DNA from: Cryptomeria japonica
Lineage: Eukaryota > Streptophyta > Pinopsida > Cupressales > Cupressaceae
Assembly (NCBI RefSeq): GCF_030272615.1
Contig: NC_081413.1
Coordinates: 329,122,802 to 329,186,801 of the forward strand
Reading direction: 5' to 3'
Length of the DNA: 64,000 nt
The notes under the pieces are model-generated. The model had not been told where the DNA came from. It saw nothing but the letters and a program-made list of their open reading frames with translations, and did no database searches. The position numbers were made by a program, and so were the translations under genes. This document shows, piece after piece, positions 45,600 to 57,175 of this stretch (position 1 is its first letter; each line of letters opens with the position of its first letter).

Positions 45600-45655
45600 A
45601 ATTTTTGATCCCGCTTTGCTTTGCAACTTTCCCTCTCTATCCTTTTTTAATTTCC

Positions 45656-47260
45656 ATGCCCCCTGAGGGAGGTGGGGGCTAGGGGCCTCCACTTGTTGAT
45701 CCTTTGCTAGTTGATTTGGCAGATACGACCAAAGTCACATATCTACAACAAATTTCGGTAACAGATTCTCTTGTGGGGGATAGCAATGCTTTGAACCTGC
45801 AAAAGTCAGCTACTATTCCCAATCCTTTGGGAACAAATGTGGTACTAAACAATGATGTTGCGAAGGCCACATATCTGGCCACTAGTCATGCGGAAGGTGT
45901 TGGGATGCACATTTCTTTGGTTGACACACATGCAGATGTTGCGGATGCTCATTCCCACTCGGAGGATGTTCAAACCACCTTTGTTCTGGGTGTGGAAAAA
46001 GAAGCTTCACCTCCTAGTGAGGTGGCTAGTGAACTACCCAAAGGTGATGCCTCTTCCAAGGGTTGGAAGAATGTTGTGATAGGAAATATCCAGGCAAATG
46101 GGAAACCACTCCCGACCCCAAAATGTGTTCAAATTGAGGAAGGGACTACTATCATATTACTGGATAAGGTAGTTGACAAGATAATGTCTTCACTGACATT
46201 CTCATTGGTGGGCAAAATATTCTCCTTTCGACGTTCAGTTGATATGGTGAGAAAATGGGTTGCTACTAAATGGAAGCTCAAAGGGAGTGTCACTATGAGT
46301 GCTATGTCGAGAGTGTTATTCCTCTTCAAATTTACTTTGGAAGAAGATATGTTTCTGGTCCTTTCTGGGTATTGGGCCTATGACAAACATCATCTCTCCC
46401 TTTGCAAATGGAAGTCGAGATTCGACCCTGTTGCAGATCTCAACAAAATAGCTCCAGTTTGGGTCCACCTGTTGGGGTTACCCTTGGAGTTATGGGATGA
46501 GGCGATTTTATGTTGGATTGGCAACACCTTTGGCCATTTTGTGGCAATGGATGAAGTGAGAAGAACCAAATCCAGGTTAGTCTTTGCCTGTTTTTGTGTT
46601 ATGGTTACAATTAATTAGAATTTGCCAAATTTTATTACCCTCAAATCTAAGTTGGGAAGCTGGAGAAGCTATTGTCTTTAAGAATGCTACAACCTTTTGC
46701 TAGAGATGCTATAAATCGGGCCATGTTGTCTCTGACTGCAAAATGGTGCCTGAGCAGCCCCAAAAGCAACAACCCCAAAAGCAAGAGGAAATTTCCTCCT
46801 CCTCTCAGACTCACCCAAAGAGTACCCCCACCCCTGAGACTGCTAAGGACACTAAGTCTCCATCTTCTGATGATACTCTCTCTGATGGGGAATACCCTTT
46901 TACTAATGCTCTCATTAAGCTGATGGAAACCCCTGAGAAAGACCTTCAAAACTCTAGTCCTCAGGAATTGGTTGATCTTAATCTCGTTGTTCCTCCCGAG
47001 CCTCCCACCCTTGAGGAGGGGGAGATTTCCAATAGACCAGAGACTCCTACTAGCAAGAATGTGGCTTCTCTCCCCTCTACGCCTATTAATAGCATTTCTA
47101 AGGTCACTAATGGCTTGGTGACTGGCCCCCTCCTACAAGGAAGAGTTTGGGTCCCTTCTCTCCTGGGGCTTCATCCAGTTGTATCGCAACTCCTTCTGAT
47201 GATGGTTGGATCACACAAAGGAGAAAAACCAGGAATATGAAATCTGATGAAGATAATGTG
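45656..47260 (+). pseudogene. LINE-2 ORF1 (Gag-like RNA-binding protein)
   Basis: The likely start is ATG 45656 (MPPEGGGG), followed by a TAG at 45680 and a long open frame 45704-46615. The DUF4283-like domain lies at ~46140-46600 (RRSVDMVRKWVATKWKLKG, FTLEEDMFLVLSGYWAYDKH, LNKIAPVWVHLLGLPLELW). TAG at 46616, then a frame change before a zinc knuckle (RCYKSGHVVSDC near 46710-46745) and a Pro/Glu/Ser-rich tail (46743-47240). Role: RNA binding in the LINE particle. It is a different subfamily from LINE-1 ORF1. Confidence 0.82.
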
Positions 47261-47403
47261 AACAAGTTGGCTAGGAGTCTCAACTTGGATGTGGGTCAAG
47301 ACCCGAAGGGATGACCATTCCAGAGACTCACTAGGCATAAAGAAGTGAGAGAAATTGCTTGTGGGAGGTAGAGGACCCTGGACTCTGCAACTAAGCCAAA
47401 GAA

Positions 47404-50400
47404 GTGAAGATCCTTTCTTGGAACATCAGGGGGCTAAATAGCCCTCAAAAGCAATTTGTAATTAGAAATAGTATTATGGATAATAGGATTGATATTATAT
47501 TGATACAGGAAGTTAAAATGATGGATAGTTCCTTTAGATTTATTGCTAGTAAATTATGGTTGGGAGCGGATTTTCTGATTAGTAATGCCATTGGGGCATC
47601 TGGAGGTTTGGTTACGGCGTGGGATCCGCTCATATTCAAGGGAAGGGCTGTTCACTCTTCTGACAATCTTCTTGTTGCTAGGATTGAATCCTCTCGGGAG
47701 TCCTGGTTGATAGCCAATGTTTATGCCCCCAATTCGAAGTTGGGCCGGGGTGTTCTTTGGAGGGAATTGTCTGCTCTCATGGATAGTATGAAGGAGGATT
47801 TTTGGATAGTGGCGGGGGACTTTAACACTGCCCTCTTTCCTTCAGAAAAGCTGGGGGGCTTGGATGATTACTTTGACAGCATGGTTGACTTTGCTAATTT
47901 CATTACCTCCAATGCTTTGGTGGATATTGAGTTGAGAGGACAAGACTTTACTTGGTCTAATAATGAGAAAGGAACTCATCTTATCCAAGTCAAGCTTGAC
48001 TGCTTTCTAATCTCAACTAATTGGGAAGCAGGGTTTAATGCTACTTTGCACGTCCTGCCGAGAACAGTTTCTGATCACAATCCCATTCTCTTTAACTGCT
48101 CTGCTCATCCTAGGAAAGGGAGAATCCTTTTTAGGTATGAAATTATGTGGTCTCAGCACCCGGAGTTTAGAGATTGCATTCAAAACTGGTGTACTCCTAT
48201 TCAGGGAACAACTATGTTCAGGGTGGCCCAGAAACTTGATATTATTAGAAGAAAGGTCGAATGATGGAATAGGTTAACCTTTGGAAATATTTTCAATAAA
48301 AAGGAGATTGCTAATAAGCTAAATGACCTCCAACTTAGGATGCATAGGGGGATCTCCAGGAGTCCACACACAAGGAGGAGGCCCTGGCTAGAAGGAAGTG
48401 GAGAGACATCTCTAGCCAAGAAGAAGTTTACTAGAACCAAAGATTGAGAATCCAATGGCTTAAAGAGGGGGACCGAATTTCAACTTTCTTCCATAGGTCG
48501 GCTTCCACTCACATAAGAAGGAACCTAATTTATGGACTTCAAGACGATCAAATTTAGTTCATTGAAGATGAGGGCCGTATGGGTGCCCTTGCCACCAATT
48601 ATTTTGCCACGTTCCTCTCAGCTGACCACTCCCTGCTGGATGATAACAATGAGAACCTCTTGCTTCGATGCATTCCTTGCAGCCTGGATGATCATGCCAA
48701 TTCTACCATATTATCCCCGGTCACTAATTATGAGGTTAGGTTTGTGGTCTTCTCTATGAATTCTTATAAAGCCCCTGGACTTGACGGCTTCCCCCCGACC
48801 TTCTTTCAAGAATTCTGGGACATTGTTTGTTTTGATGTCATCTTGGCTGCAAAGGACTCCTTCAAAATATGTAAAATCCTCAAGCAACTAAATGCCACCT
48901 TTATAGATCTCATTCCCAAAACCTCTAATCCCTACCATCTCACCCATTTCAGACCCATTATCCTTTGTACTACAGTGTACAAAATCCTATCCAAGATCCT
49001 TGTTAATAGAATTAAACCCTTCTTGGACAACCTCATTAGCACCTCATAGAAAGGTTTTGTTCCAGGTAGGCAAATATTGGATGTTGTCATCACTACGCAT
49101 GAATTGTTGCACACCATGGACAAGAGAAAACAACCCTCCATGGCTTTCAAACTTGATATTTCCAAAGCCTATGACAAGGTGAAATGGGAATTCTTGTTTA
49201 AAATTTTGAGAAAGATGGGGTGTTGTGACAGACTTATCAATCTAATAAAGCAATGCATCACCACTGTTAAGTATTCTGTTCTCATTAATGGCCGCCCGAG
49301 TGAATTTTTTGCAACTTCTAGAGGCATTAGACAAGGGGATCCCCTTTCCCTCTATCTCTTTATTATAGTTGCTGAGGTGTTATGGAGAAACTTTACTAAA
49401 ATGATTGAGGAGTGATTGCTAAAAGATATCAAACCTGCCTCCACCACCCCCTTGGTTCCCTTGCAACAATTTGTTGATGACACCATCCTCTTTGGGTCGG
49501 CTTCACTGATGGACGCCAAGGTTTGGAATTTTTTTTTGAATAACTATGTTGAAGCTTCGAGTCAACATATCAATTTTGAGAAAAGTGCTATATATATATT
49601 TTTTATACTCCCCCCAACCTTCAGGATAGGATCCAGAGGGTGCTTGGGGGCCAACCTGCTTCCCTTCCTGGTACCTACCTTGGCCTTCCCCTGACGGTGA
49701 AAGAAGTCTCTAACACATTCTGGAATTCAATCTTGGAAATAATCCAGAAGAAATTGGCTAGATGGAAAGGTAAGCTTCTTAGCATCGTTGGAAAACTTCA
49801 GTTGTTGGCTACTTGCCTACCGGGGATCCCTGTTTACTTTCTATCTCTCTTCAAAATCTCAAGATGTATGGTAGACAAGCTAGAGAGAATCCAAAGAACT
49901 TTCCTCTTGACAGGAATGGAAGAGAAGAAGAGATTAGCCCTGGTTGGTTGGGACAAGGTCTGTACTCCTAAATCTTGGGGAGGTCTTGGCATAAAGAGGA
50001 TATCACATTTCAACAAGGCTCTCTTGGCAAAGATTGGGTGGAGACTTGCCCACATAAAATCTGACTAGTACACAATAATGGAGGCAAAATATCTGCAGAA
50101 TTAGGGATTACACAAACTTCTGGTCCACCACGGGGTTCCTGCTGGATCTATAATTTGGTCCAACATTCTAAAAATCAGAGGGATTGTTCATAATGGCTTA
50201 AGCTGACTGGTGGGTAATGGAAACAAAATACACTTCTAGGAGGATGCCTGGCTTTTGGACAAGTCGCTTAAGGGATTGCACCCCTTTAGAGATTTGTATA
50301 ATTGTGCTAAGAACTTCTTTGGACAATGAGCTAAAGACTACTGAGGGCCTAATTATGTATGGAAAGCTATCAAAAGTTGTTGTATTGGTCGACCCCATCT

Positions 50401-51629
50401 ACAAAATGCTGCTAATGAACTTCAAAGGCTTTTAAGAGACTTCAGGCATCCCCTTTTTATTAGGGAGGATAGGTTCATCTGGAGACTAGATCATGGAGGC
50501 GATTATATTGTGAAGTCTGCCTACCTGTCCCTACTACACCCCACAGATCATCCCAATTTATGGAAAAAAGTCTGGAATCAACAACTGATGCCCAAAGTTA
50601 ATTTTTTCTAGTGGATTTCTGTACGTAATAAAGACCTCACGTAGGACAATTTGGTGAAGTGAGGGTTTTATTTTCCCAACCGTTGCATCCTTTGCAAACA
50701 GGGAGAAGAAAGCATCCCCCATCCATTTCTCCATTGCAGTTTTACCAAGTCTCTCTAGGATCTTGTCTTTTAGTGATGCAAGGTTTCTTGGGTCACGGAT
50801 AAGGATGTAGGTCACTTTGTGGTTTCCTAGAAATGCCCCTCTCCCAATCCCTTTATCTCTCAACTTTGGGAGCAAATCCCCCCTCATTTGGTTTGGTGCA
50901 TCTGTAAAGAGAGAAACAACATAATTTTCTGTGAAAAGAAAGGCTCGGCCACTCAAGTCTTTGGGAGATTCCTTCGTCTCCTCTCTAATAAAATTTTTGT
51001 CACTAAGGTCAAAAGCCCCCCTATCCCCCCTCTCCATTTGATTATGAAATAGAAAGAAATTGGAATCTCCCTTGCACCTTTGCTATTTTTGACAACACTA
51101 AAATCCTTAGAAGAAGGAATACTAAATGCCCCCCCCTTTGCAGGGATGGTGTAAACTTAATTTTGATGGTTATGCTAGTCTTGCTTTAGGTATTGCTGCT
51201 ATTGAGGGGGTGATTCGTTCGAGCACTGGGGACCTAATTGCTGCCTTTACCGAGAACTTGAATGGTTGTTGTTGCAACCATGCCGAGGGAATGGCTCTTC
51301 AGTGGGGTCTTAAGGTTGCCCTGACTATTGGTCTGAGCCAAGTTGTTATTGAAGGCGACTCCAAGATCATCATCGATGCTATTACATGAAGAAGTAGGAT
51401 CAACTGGTCCATTGATGGGATCATAAAAGACATCCAATTGTTACTTTTGGGTCTTGATGCCTATCACATTGATCATGTCTACATGGAAGGCAATTCTGTT
51501 GTGGATGCTATGGCTGCTATGGGTGCCCAATTGGTGGGTTGGAGGTGCTGGAGGGAGGCCGACTCTTTACCGGATCAAGTTAATGATCTGCTAAGGAGAG
51601 ACAAGAATATGAATAATAACAATGCCTAG
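47404..51629 (+). pseudogene. LINE-2 ORF2 (endonuclease, RT, RNase H)
   Basis: Endonuclease 47404-48264: ILSWNIRGLNSPQK, ILIQEVKMM, VAGDFNTALFPSEK, VSDHNPILF. The first codon is now GTG, probably a decayed ATG. Reverse transcriptase 48580-49560: SYKAPGLDGFPPTFFQEFW, LDISKAYDKVKWEF, GIRQGDPLSLYLFII and the catalytic LQQFVDDTILFG. A zf-RVT-like piece (CILCKQGEESIPHPFLHC) lies at 50680-50735. RNase H at 51126-51629: LNFDGYASLALGIAAIEGV, then VVIEGDSKIIIDAI and VYMEGNSVVDAMA. Decayed by several shifts and stops: TGA at 48262, TAG near 48432 replacing the conserved Trp of the Y-W-x-Q-R motif, and TAG near 49048. Confidence 0.9.
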
Positions 51630-52203
51630 TCGCCCTATTGTTTGATTAAGGAAACCCACTCCCCATTCAAAGGGGAGATGGGGGGATTTTTTGAATTTGA
51701 ACGCCAACAACTGCCTTGCTTTTGGTCTGATGGGGCTTTTTATTCACAATTACATTTTTAGTCATAGGCTGACGTGGTACATTGTTTCTTATGTGTTTGG
51801 CTTGCCTATCTTGGTGGACCCAACCTGCCATATGGGGATAGGTACGAAGCATTGCCTTCATGGTCTTGATGCGGTGGTGGAGGTGAGATGGAACTTTGGA
51901 AGTTGGCCATCATACATGGAGGGGTCAATTCGCAACCATGGTTAAACATGGTTGGTTCGTTTTCAAATTTCCTTGTCCCTTCCTTTGATGGTTTCACGTG
52001 TCGGGAGATGGCCTTAAAATAATTACGAGGAATGACTCCTTAGTTATGGAGGAGCATTTTTTTAATCATAAAAACTTCATCCATTGGGTATGGTTGGCGG
52101 CGTGTAGGGATTCAAGGGAGCCACATCGAATATTGCTTGCCATTTCTCACGCCTAGACATATAGAAAAGACTTTGCATTAATTATCCCCTTAAGGCTAAT
52201 AAT
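51630..52203 (+). other. LINE-2 spacer between RNase H and third ORF
   Basis: About 570 bp, moderately GC-balanced, with a short open frame at 51691-51945 of no clear identity. It could be the original LINE 3'UTR interrupted by acquired DNA or the eroded start of the third ORF (WVWLAACRDSREPH-like reading near 52090). Confidence 0.4.
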
Positions 52204-53911
52204 TTGTTAAACTGCTGGCTTTCTTGGCAAGTTAAATGTTTTGTGAAACCGGTCATTCCTTCTCACAGTGCTAGTGGAATTCGTAATACCTCTACTAAAA
52301 CCAAGTGTTTGAGGTGTTTGAACAATGACATCATGGGTGGAGATAGAGTTTGTTATGAGACAGACAAACCAGATGATTTCAAGAACGACCCGTTAGTGTG
52401 GCATTACTACAAGGAAGGGGACGTTGATACTTATTTAGAATGCCTTAGAGGCCACGATGAGAATCTCTGAACGCAATTTACGACTCCCTGGAACAACAGG
52501 CGGGTTCAAATGGGAAGCATTACTTTTGAGGTGACGAAAGAAGTTATAGCTCAGACCACAGGCTTGTCTATGATGGGGCATAGGTGGAAGAGAAATAGCC
52601 ATGTCGCCATAACTGATTCCTTGAATAAATTCTTCAAGGATAAGGAGGTTCTTGTTAAGCGTCAGAGTGGCTATGTGAGAGAAGACCTTCTGGAACTATG
52701 GGACAAAATCTGCCTCATGATCCTGAAATATTTCACATTGGAGGGAAAGTATGAGATTTGTTTTCTTTATCACATGCCTCTGTTAAATCACTTTAGATAC
52801 AATGATAGAGTTTGTCTCCCATATTTTCTTTTTCATTTCTTGGAGAATTTGGTTTGCGAGGCAAGGGACCCCAAAAATGAGATTAAAAATCTCCTTCCCT
52901 TGCATCAGGGGTTAATTTTTAGGCTTTATTTTGTGCATCTTGCCCTCTGCCCACCCCACAATATTTTACCCCTTGACCATTCTGCTCTGGCCCTACATCA
53001 TTTCGCCCCCCCTTCTGATAGCATGCAATTCCCCAGCTCTACTGTCTTGCTGCTAACATGAACCTTATCACTCCCCCAATCTTGTTTCTATCATGGAGAT
53101 TGGAACCCTGATGGATCATTCTACACTCTCAACCTTGAAGGATAAAAAGATCCCTTTGAAAGGAAAAGGCAAATCCACTAGGAAATGGAAACACGTCATT
53201 GTTGATTACAGTTTTGATGACTCGAGTAATGAGGAAATTCCTGTTAAGAGTTCTGTAAAATCTAAGGGAAGGAGGAGGTCCCATAGGCTTGCATCTAAGA
53301 CTACTGAAAAAAAGAGAAAGAGAAGAATAGACGATGAAGAGGAGGAGAGCCCTAAGAAAATTGAGCTGGATCCTGGAATGGATGAAGAGGACAAGGATGA
53401 TTCCAAAGGTGAATTTGATACCTGACCCACTTAATACCCTTGAGTTGAACCCCAATTATGTGATGGGGGATGCTCTCAGGGAATAATTAGTTTTTGAAGC
53501 TGTGGATGATGAGGAGGAAGGCAAGTGTAGCAACGAAAAGGAGGACCATGTGCAATAGGGGGTGTGCCCCACCCTATCAACCCCACTACCCGACCATCTG
53601 GAGAAGATGTAAACACTCTATCTAGGGAGCTGCAAAGCACAAGGGACACACTCAGAGAAGTGATTGAGGAAATGAAGAGAATCACGGAGGAGGCTAGGAC
53701 CATTAAGTAGAAACACGAGGTGCTGGACAGGAAAATCTCGGGCATTGCTAGGGTGAGCCTAAGAATTATGCACAGTTCAACAACTACCTTGTGTGCCCTC
53801 TAGGACAGGATGCTCGAGGACGACGATGCTGATAAGGAAAAGATCAAGGGCCTTTTCAAATTCCTCAATGAGGATTGGGAGGGTGTCATTAGACAAGCAT
53901 GAATTTGGAAG
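52204..53911 (+). pseudogene. LINE-2 third ORF (mobile-domain-like, basic, coiled coil)
   Basis: One frame covers 52204-53061 with a single TGA at 52468 (from CGA or TGG). It reads a helical domain: SITFEVTKEVIAQTTGLSMM, then LLELWDKICLMILKYFTLEG, FLYHMPLLNHF, LPYFLFHFLENL and LLPLHQGLIFRLYFVHLA. The style recalls plant mobile-domain/transposon accessory proteins; I cannot name the family. A shifted frame (53093-53425) holds a Lys/Arg-rich nuclear-localisation-like stretch (KGRRRSHRLASKTTEKKRKR) and an acidic patch. A later frame (53600-53910) reads a coiled coil (LREVIEEMKRITEEARTIK). It lies after RNase H, inside the LINE TSDs. Function unknown; DNA or chromatin binding is a guess from the basic region. 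Confidence 0.5.
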
Positions 53912-55299
53912 CCCTAGTAGTTTTCTTAGGCGTAGGCCTGGGGGTTGGTTTTCTTTTGACTGGCTTTGTCTCAGGGGTCCCCTGTATTATTCTGAACTTG
54001 CTGCTACTAGTTTTTGTTGTTTTTTTGGTAATATGTAATGTTGTTATTGATGAATACTAAGAGGGGGGGTGAATTAGTATACCAAAAATTACTGTACTCA
54101 AACACTTTATCAGTCTAGCGGTAAACCGGTATAACAGTTTAACTAACAAACCGGTTAACACAAATGCAAACCAAACAACAAGTAAGGCATTCACCCACAG
54201 AAGCACAATCACCATAACACAAGAGATTATGATGTGGAAACCCAAATGGGAAAAACCACCGCGAGATGAAACTCACAAGTAACTATCTGTAGAATAGTAA
54301 CCAGACCGGTTAAGGTCATACAATGTTCTTTACCAGAATAGATCCTATTAGGAATCTCAATCTCTGTTAGGAAATAAGTCCGATTAAAGACTACCTTGTG
54401 AGAGGATTTTAGATCCACAGATGTGAATCACCTTGTTAGAGGATTTACAAAGGCTTTCCTGGGCCTACTCGGTTAAGGGTTTCTAACTTGTCAAAGATGT
54501 GAGTAATCAACAAGTAAATGATCTAGCAAATATCACAGTCTACTTGGTTAGATCCATGCTAGCTTATTGCTAATGCATTTCAGCATTACTTCAGTCTTCA
54601 GTAAATCCACACTCTGTTATAGTACATAGACTTGATCTTTTCTGTTAAAATCGTACATACAAGAACTCATCAACCACCACAAACCCTAACATCTACACAC
54701 ATACTAAAACCCTAGACATGATGTCCTTAAAAGGAATATGATTTCATGTCGATCCAATAGGATTACATTGCAAGTACCTAGGTTCATTGTATCTAGACAC
54801 ATTTGGTAACACGACACAAAATCACCGTTAAAGTGTCGGTGGATGGTAACTCATCACAAAGATATACCGGTTGGTAACTCATTACAAAGTATTACCGGTT
54901 TATACAACTTTATCGATTATCGGTTGGTAACTCAGAGTAATACCGGTTTAGAAGATTACCGGTTGACAGAAATGAAGACTGGGAAAATGATAACTTCTGC
55001 TTCTAGTTCCTTTGCTCCATTCTGCTTGAGATCCTCGAACTGCTTGAGGTCCTCATGCCGCTTGAGATCGGTAAACACTTTCTACAAGACATCGATAGTC
55101 TAAAGACTATAACATAATACCGGTTAGAAATAAATACCGGTTGAGCGTAGCTCATACATACAAAAAGTGATCTCATAGCAAGTGTGTGTCCATCAATGAC
55201 AATCACAACATAATCATAAAAAATGCCAACAGTTATGATGCCTTTGGGTTGTGGATTTTAAGGGTCAGCTCCCTTGTAAAGCTGTTTTTCCTAATAAAA
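53912..55299 (+). other. LINE-2 3'UTR with nested solo LTR
   Basis: LINE-like 3' sequence runs to 54047, is interrupted by the solo LTR and resumes at 55237 with tgcctttgggttgtggattt, ending in a short A-rich tail before the TSD. Confidence 0.65.
54048..55231 (-). repeat. antisense solo LTR of the SIRE-like family
   Basis: 1,184 bp with inverted ends: on the minus strand it starts TGTTGGCATT and ends ...TATTCATCA. Perfect 5-bp TSDs gttat flank it (54043-54047 and 55232-55236). It shares with the LTRs at 4109 and 16181 the cctctaacaaggtgat phrase, the tttttcccatttgggtttcc phrase and the C-rich 3' end, and carries about ten ACCGGT-type motifs. No internal region, so it is a solo LTR formed by recombination after insertion into LINE-2. 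Confidence 0.9.
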
Positions 55300-55313
55300 A
55301 ACATTATAAGTTT
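55300..55313 (+). repeat. LINE-2 target-site duplication, right copy
   Basis: Identical to 45586-45599, following the LINE 3' end ...ttcctaataaaaa. Confidence 0.8.
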
Positions 55314-57175
55314 TAATGATCAAATATTCAATTTCACATTATGTTTTATTTTAATGGAAATAAAAAATTATCCCATTATATTTTACTAGACAAAATTTAG
55401 TTTTCTATTAATGAACCATCAATATTTAGGATTAATTTTATTTTTAATATTTATATTTTTTATAATAAAATATTTTCATATATAATAATCAAAATTAATA
55501 TATGTAATCTATTTTTGAAGATGAATGACTCGTAATGAGCTCACCAAGTATACGTCTTGTAGAGTGCAACATTTACATATCTTCAATCACTTTTTTGGTC
55601 CATTAAGGCCAACTTAATATATTTGATAGATGAGTTGGCATCACATACTGATTGAGAGGTAGGCCAGTAATAGTTTGAGATAATAAACTCTTTCAAGATT
55701 AATCTATTCCAATGTTATTAGGGTACTGGAGATTCTAGTTCTTAGGTTTGACATTGACCCCAAATTTGATTTGCACTAGGCGCAACTGTGACTAGCACAA
55801 TTAACTCTCAAGTATAGTAAAATAAAATAGTTCTTACATGATTTTAAAGTAAAATAAGACAAATCTTAAATAAATATAAATGTTCAAGAATGATATCTTT
55901 TGAAAATATATTTTACTATTTATGTAGGTTTTGATTTGAAGAGTTGTTTTAAATTTGATTTTTTTTTTTAAAGGGGTAAAACATTTTTTACCTGGAGCTA
56001 TGAATTCGTGAGGTTAGAAATGGGGGACCCCGTCCTCAACATGAACACTCAATAATAACACCTCAACTAGGTTTGAACCTTGATGGCAAGAGCCACAACA
56101 CTACAGTTTAACTATCATACCATGCCAATACCAAGTTAAATTTGAATGTATTTTATTTATGTTTTAATCTTCAAACTAAATAACTAAATAATTCTAGTTC
56201 TATTTCTAAAATTATAACAAATTAAAGTTGGCTCAAAACCCTCACTGTGCCTCTTTCCATTTGCTCTCACTTTTAGAGACAGGTCTTGATCCTCAAATTT
56301 ATCCATTGTATCCATAAAGTTAGATCCATGATTTACGCTTGAAGGATTATGTCAAATGTGTGATTTGCAAAAATAATCCTTCAAATTTTAGTTTTTAAAT
56401 TTAAATTTATCTTTGACTTGACATTTTCAATTAGCCATGGTGTGTCAATTCAAAGTGTGAAATGTTTCATTTGTCTCCTTTAATGTTGTATTTAAGGACT
56501 AATCCTAATTCATTTTTACACACCTAGAGCTCATCTCATATTAAAAATCAAATATACATTATTTGACATAATCAAAACATTTATTATCATATTTCTTACA
56601 ACATCATTATCTAGTAGATATCATGTGCATCAGATCTCATTATCTCCCCATTTCTCCCTCTCTCATTATCTCCCTCTTCCTATCTCTATTTCTCCATATC
56701 TCTCTTAGTGTCTTCTTCTTATATTTTTAAATTTTCTTAGTCATTCACTAACATTCCTTTATAAAATTATTGATTTTGTGTGGATCTTATATGTCTAACT
56801 TAACATTTCAATCCTCTATGCAAATTGTTGTACATTTTAACTACCATTTCATTTTTCTCTGCAGATTGTTGTGCATTGTTTACTTTGCTTATTGTTCTTA
56901 TTAGTGGTGTTCTAAATATTCACTTGTATTAATGAAAATTTCAAATAAGTTTCTTAACATTTTACTTCCTTGAGTTGAGGAGAATATCCACAAGTTTATT
57001 GAGAAGAGTTTAATTCCATCACAAATTTATGTAATCCTTTTGTGGCTCCCATGGGATTGCACAATTTTAAAATGTGATAAGTTGTAGAATCTAGTAAATC
57101 CTAAAACTAAATGGTATGCTCCTATAATATAAATTCACACATTATTTATAATTTAAAAAAATATTTTTGATGGGT
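55314..57175. other. intergenic AT-rich stretch
   Basis: No coding region. Contains the SINE at 55959-56135; otherwise nothing assigned. Confidence 0.5.
55959..56135 (-). repeat. tRNA-derived SINE with 10-bp TSD
   Basis: On the minus strand: a tRNA-like head with box A (tggcatggtatgatagtt) and box B (aaggttcaaacct), a tRNA-unrelated body, and an A-rich tail (poly-T at 55959-55969 on the plus strand). TSDs ttaaatttga lie at 55949-55958 and 56136-56145. About 177 bp, typical plant SINE size. An older fragment of the same family is at 27093. Confidence 0.75.

Larger units (their letters stand above)
45600..55299 (+). mobile_element. LINE-2: L1-type LINE with an extra 3' coding region
   Basis: 9.7 kb between 14-bp TSDs; about 8.5 kb after subtracting the nested solo LTR (54048-55231 plus 5 bp). 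Order: short 5' leader, ORF1 (DUF4283-like and zinc knuckle), ORF2 (endonuclease, RT, zf-RVT-like, RNase H), ~570 bp spacer, a third mobile-domain-like/basic/coiled-coil coding region, 3'UTR, and the end ttcctaataaaaa. LINE-1 has no such third region. As the TSDs enclose it, the extra DNA most likely moved with the LINE, by 3' transduction, template switching or stable capture. All ORFs carry stops or shifts. Confidence 0.85.
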
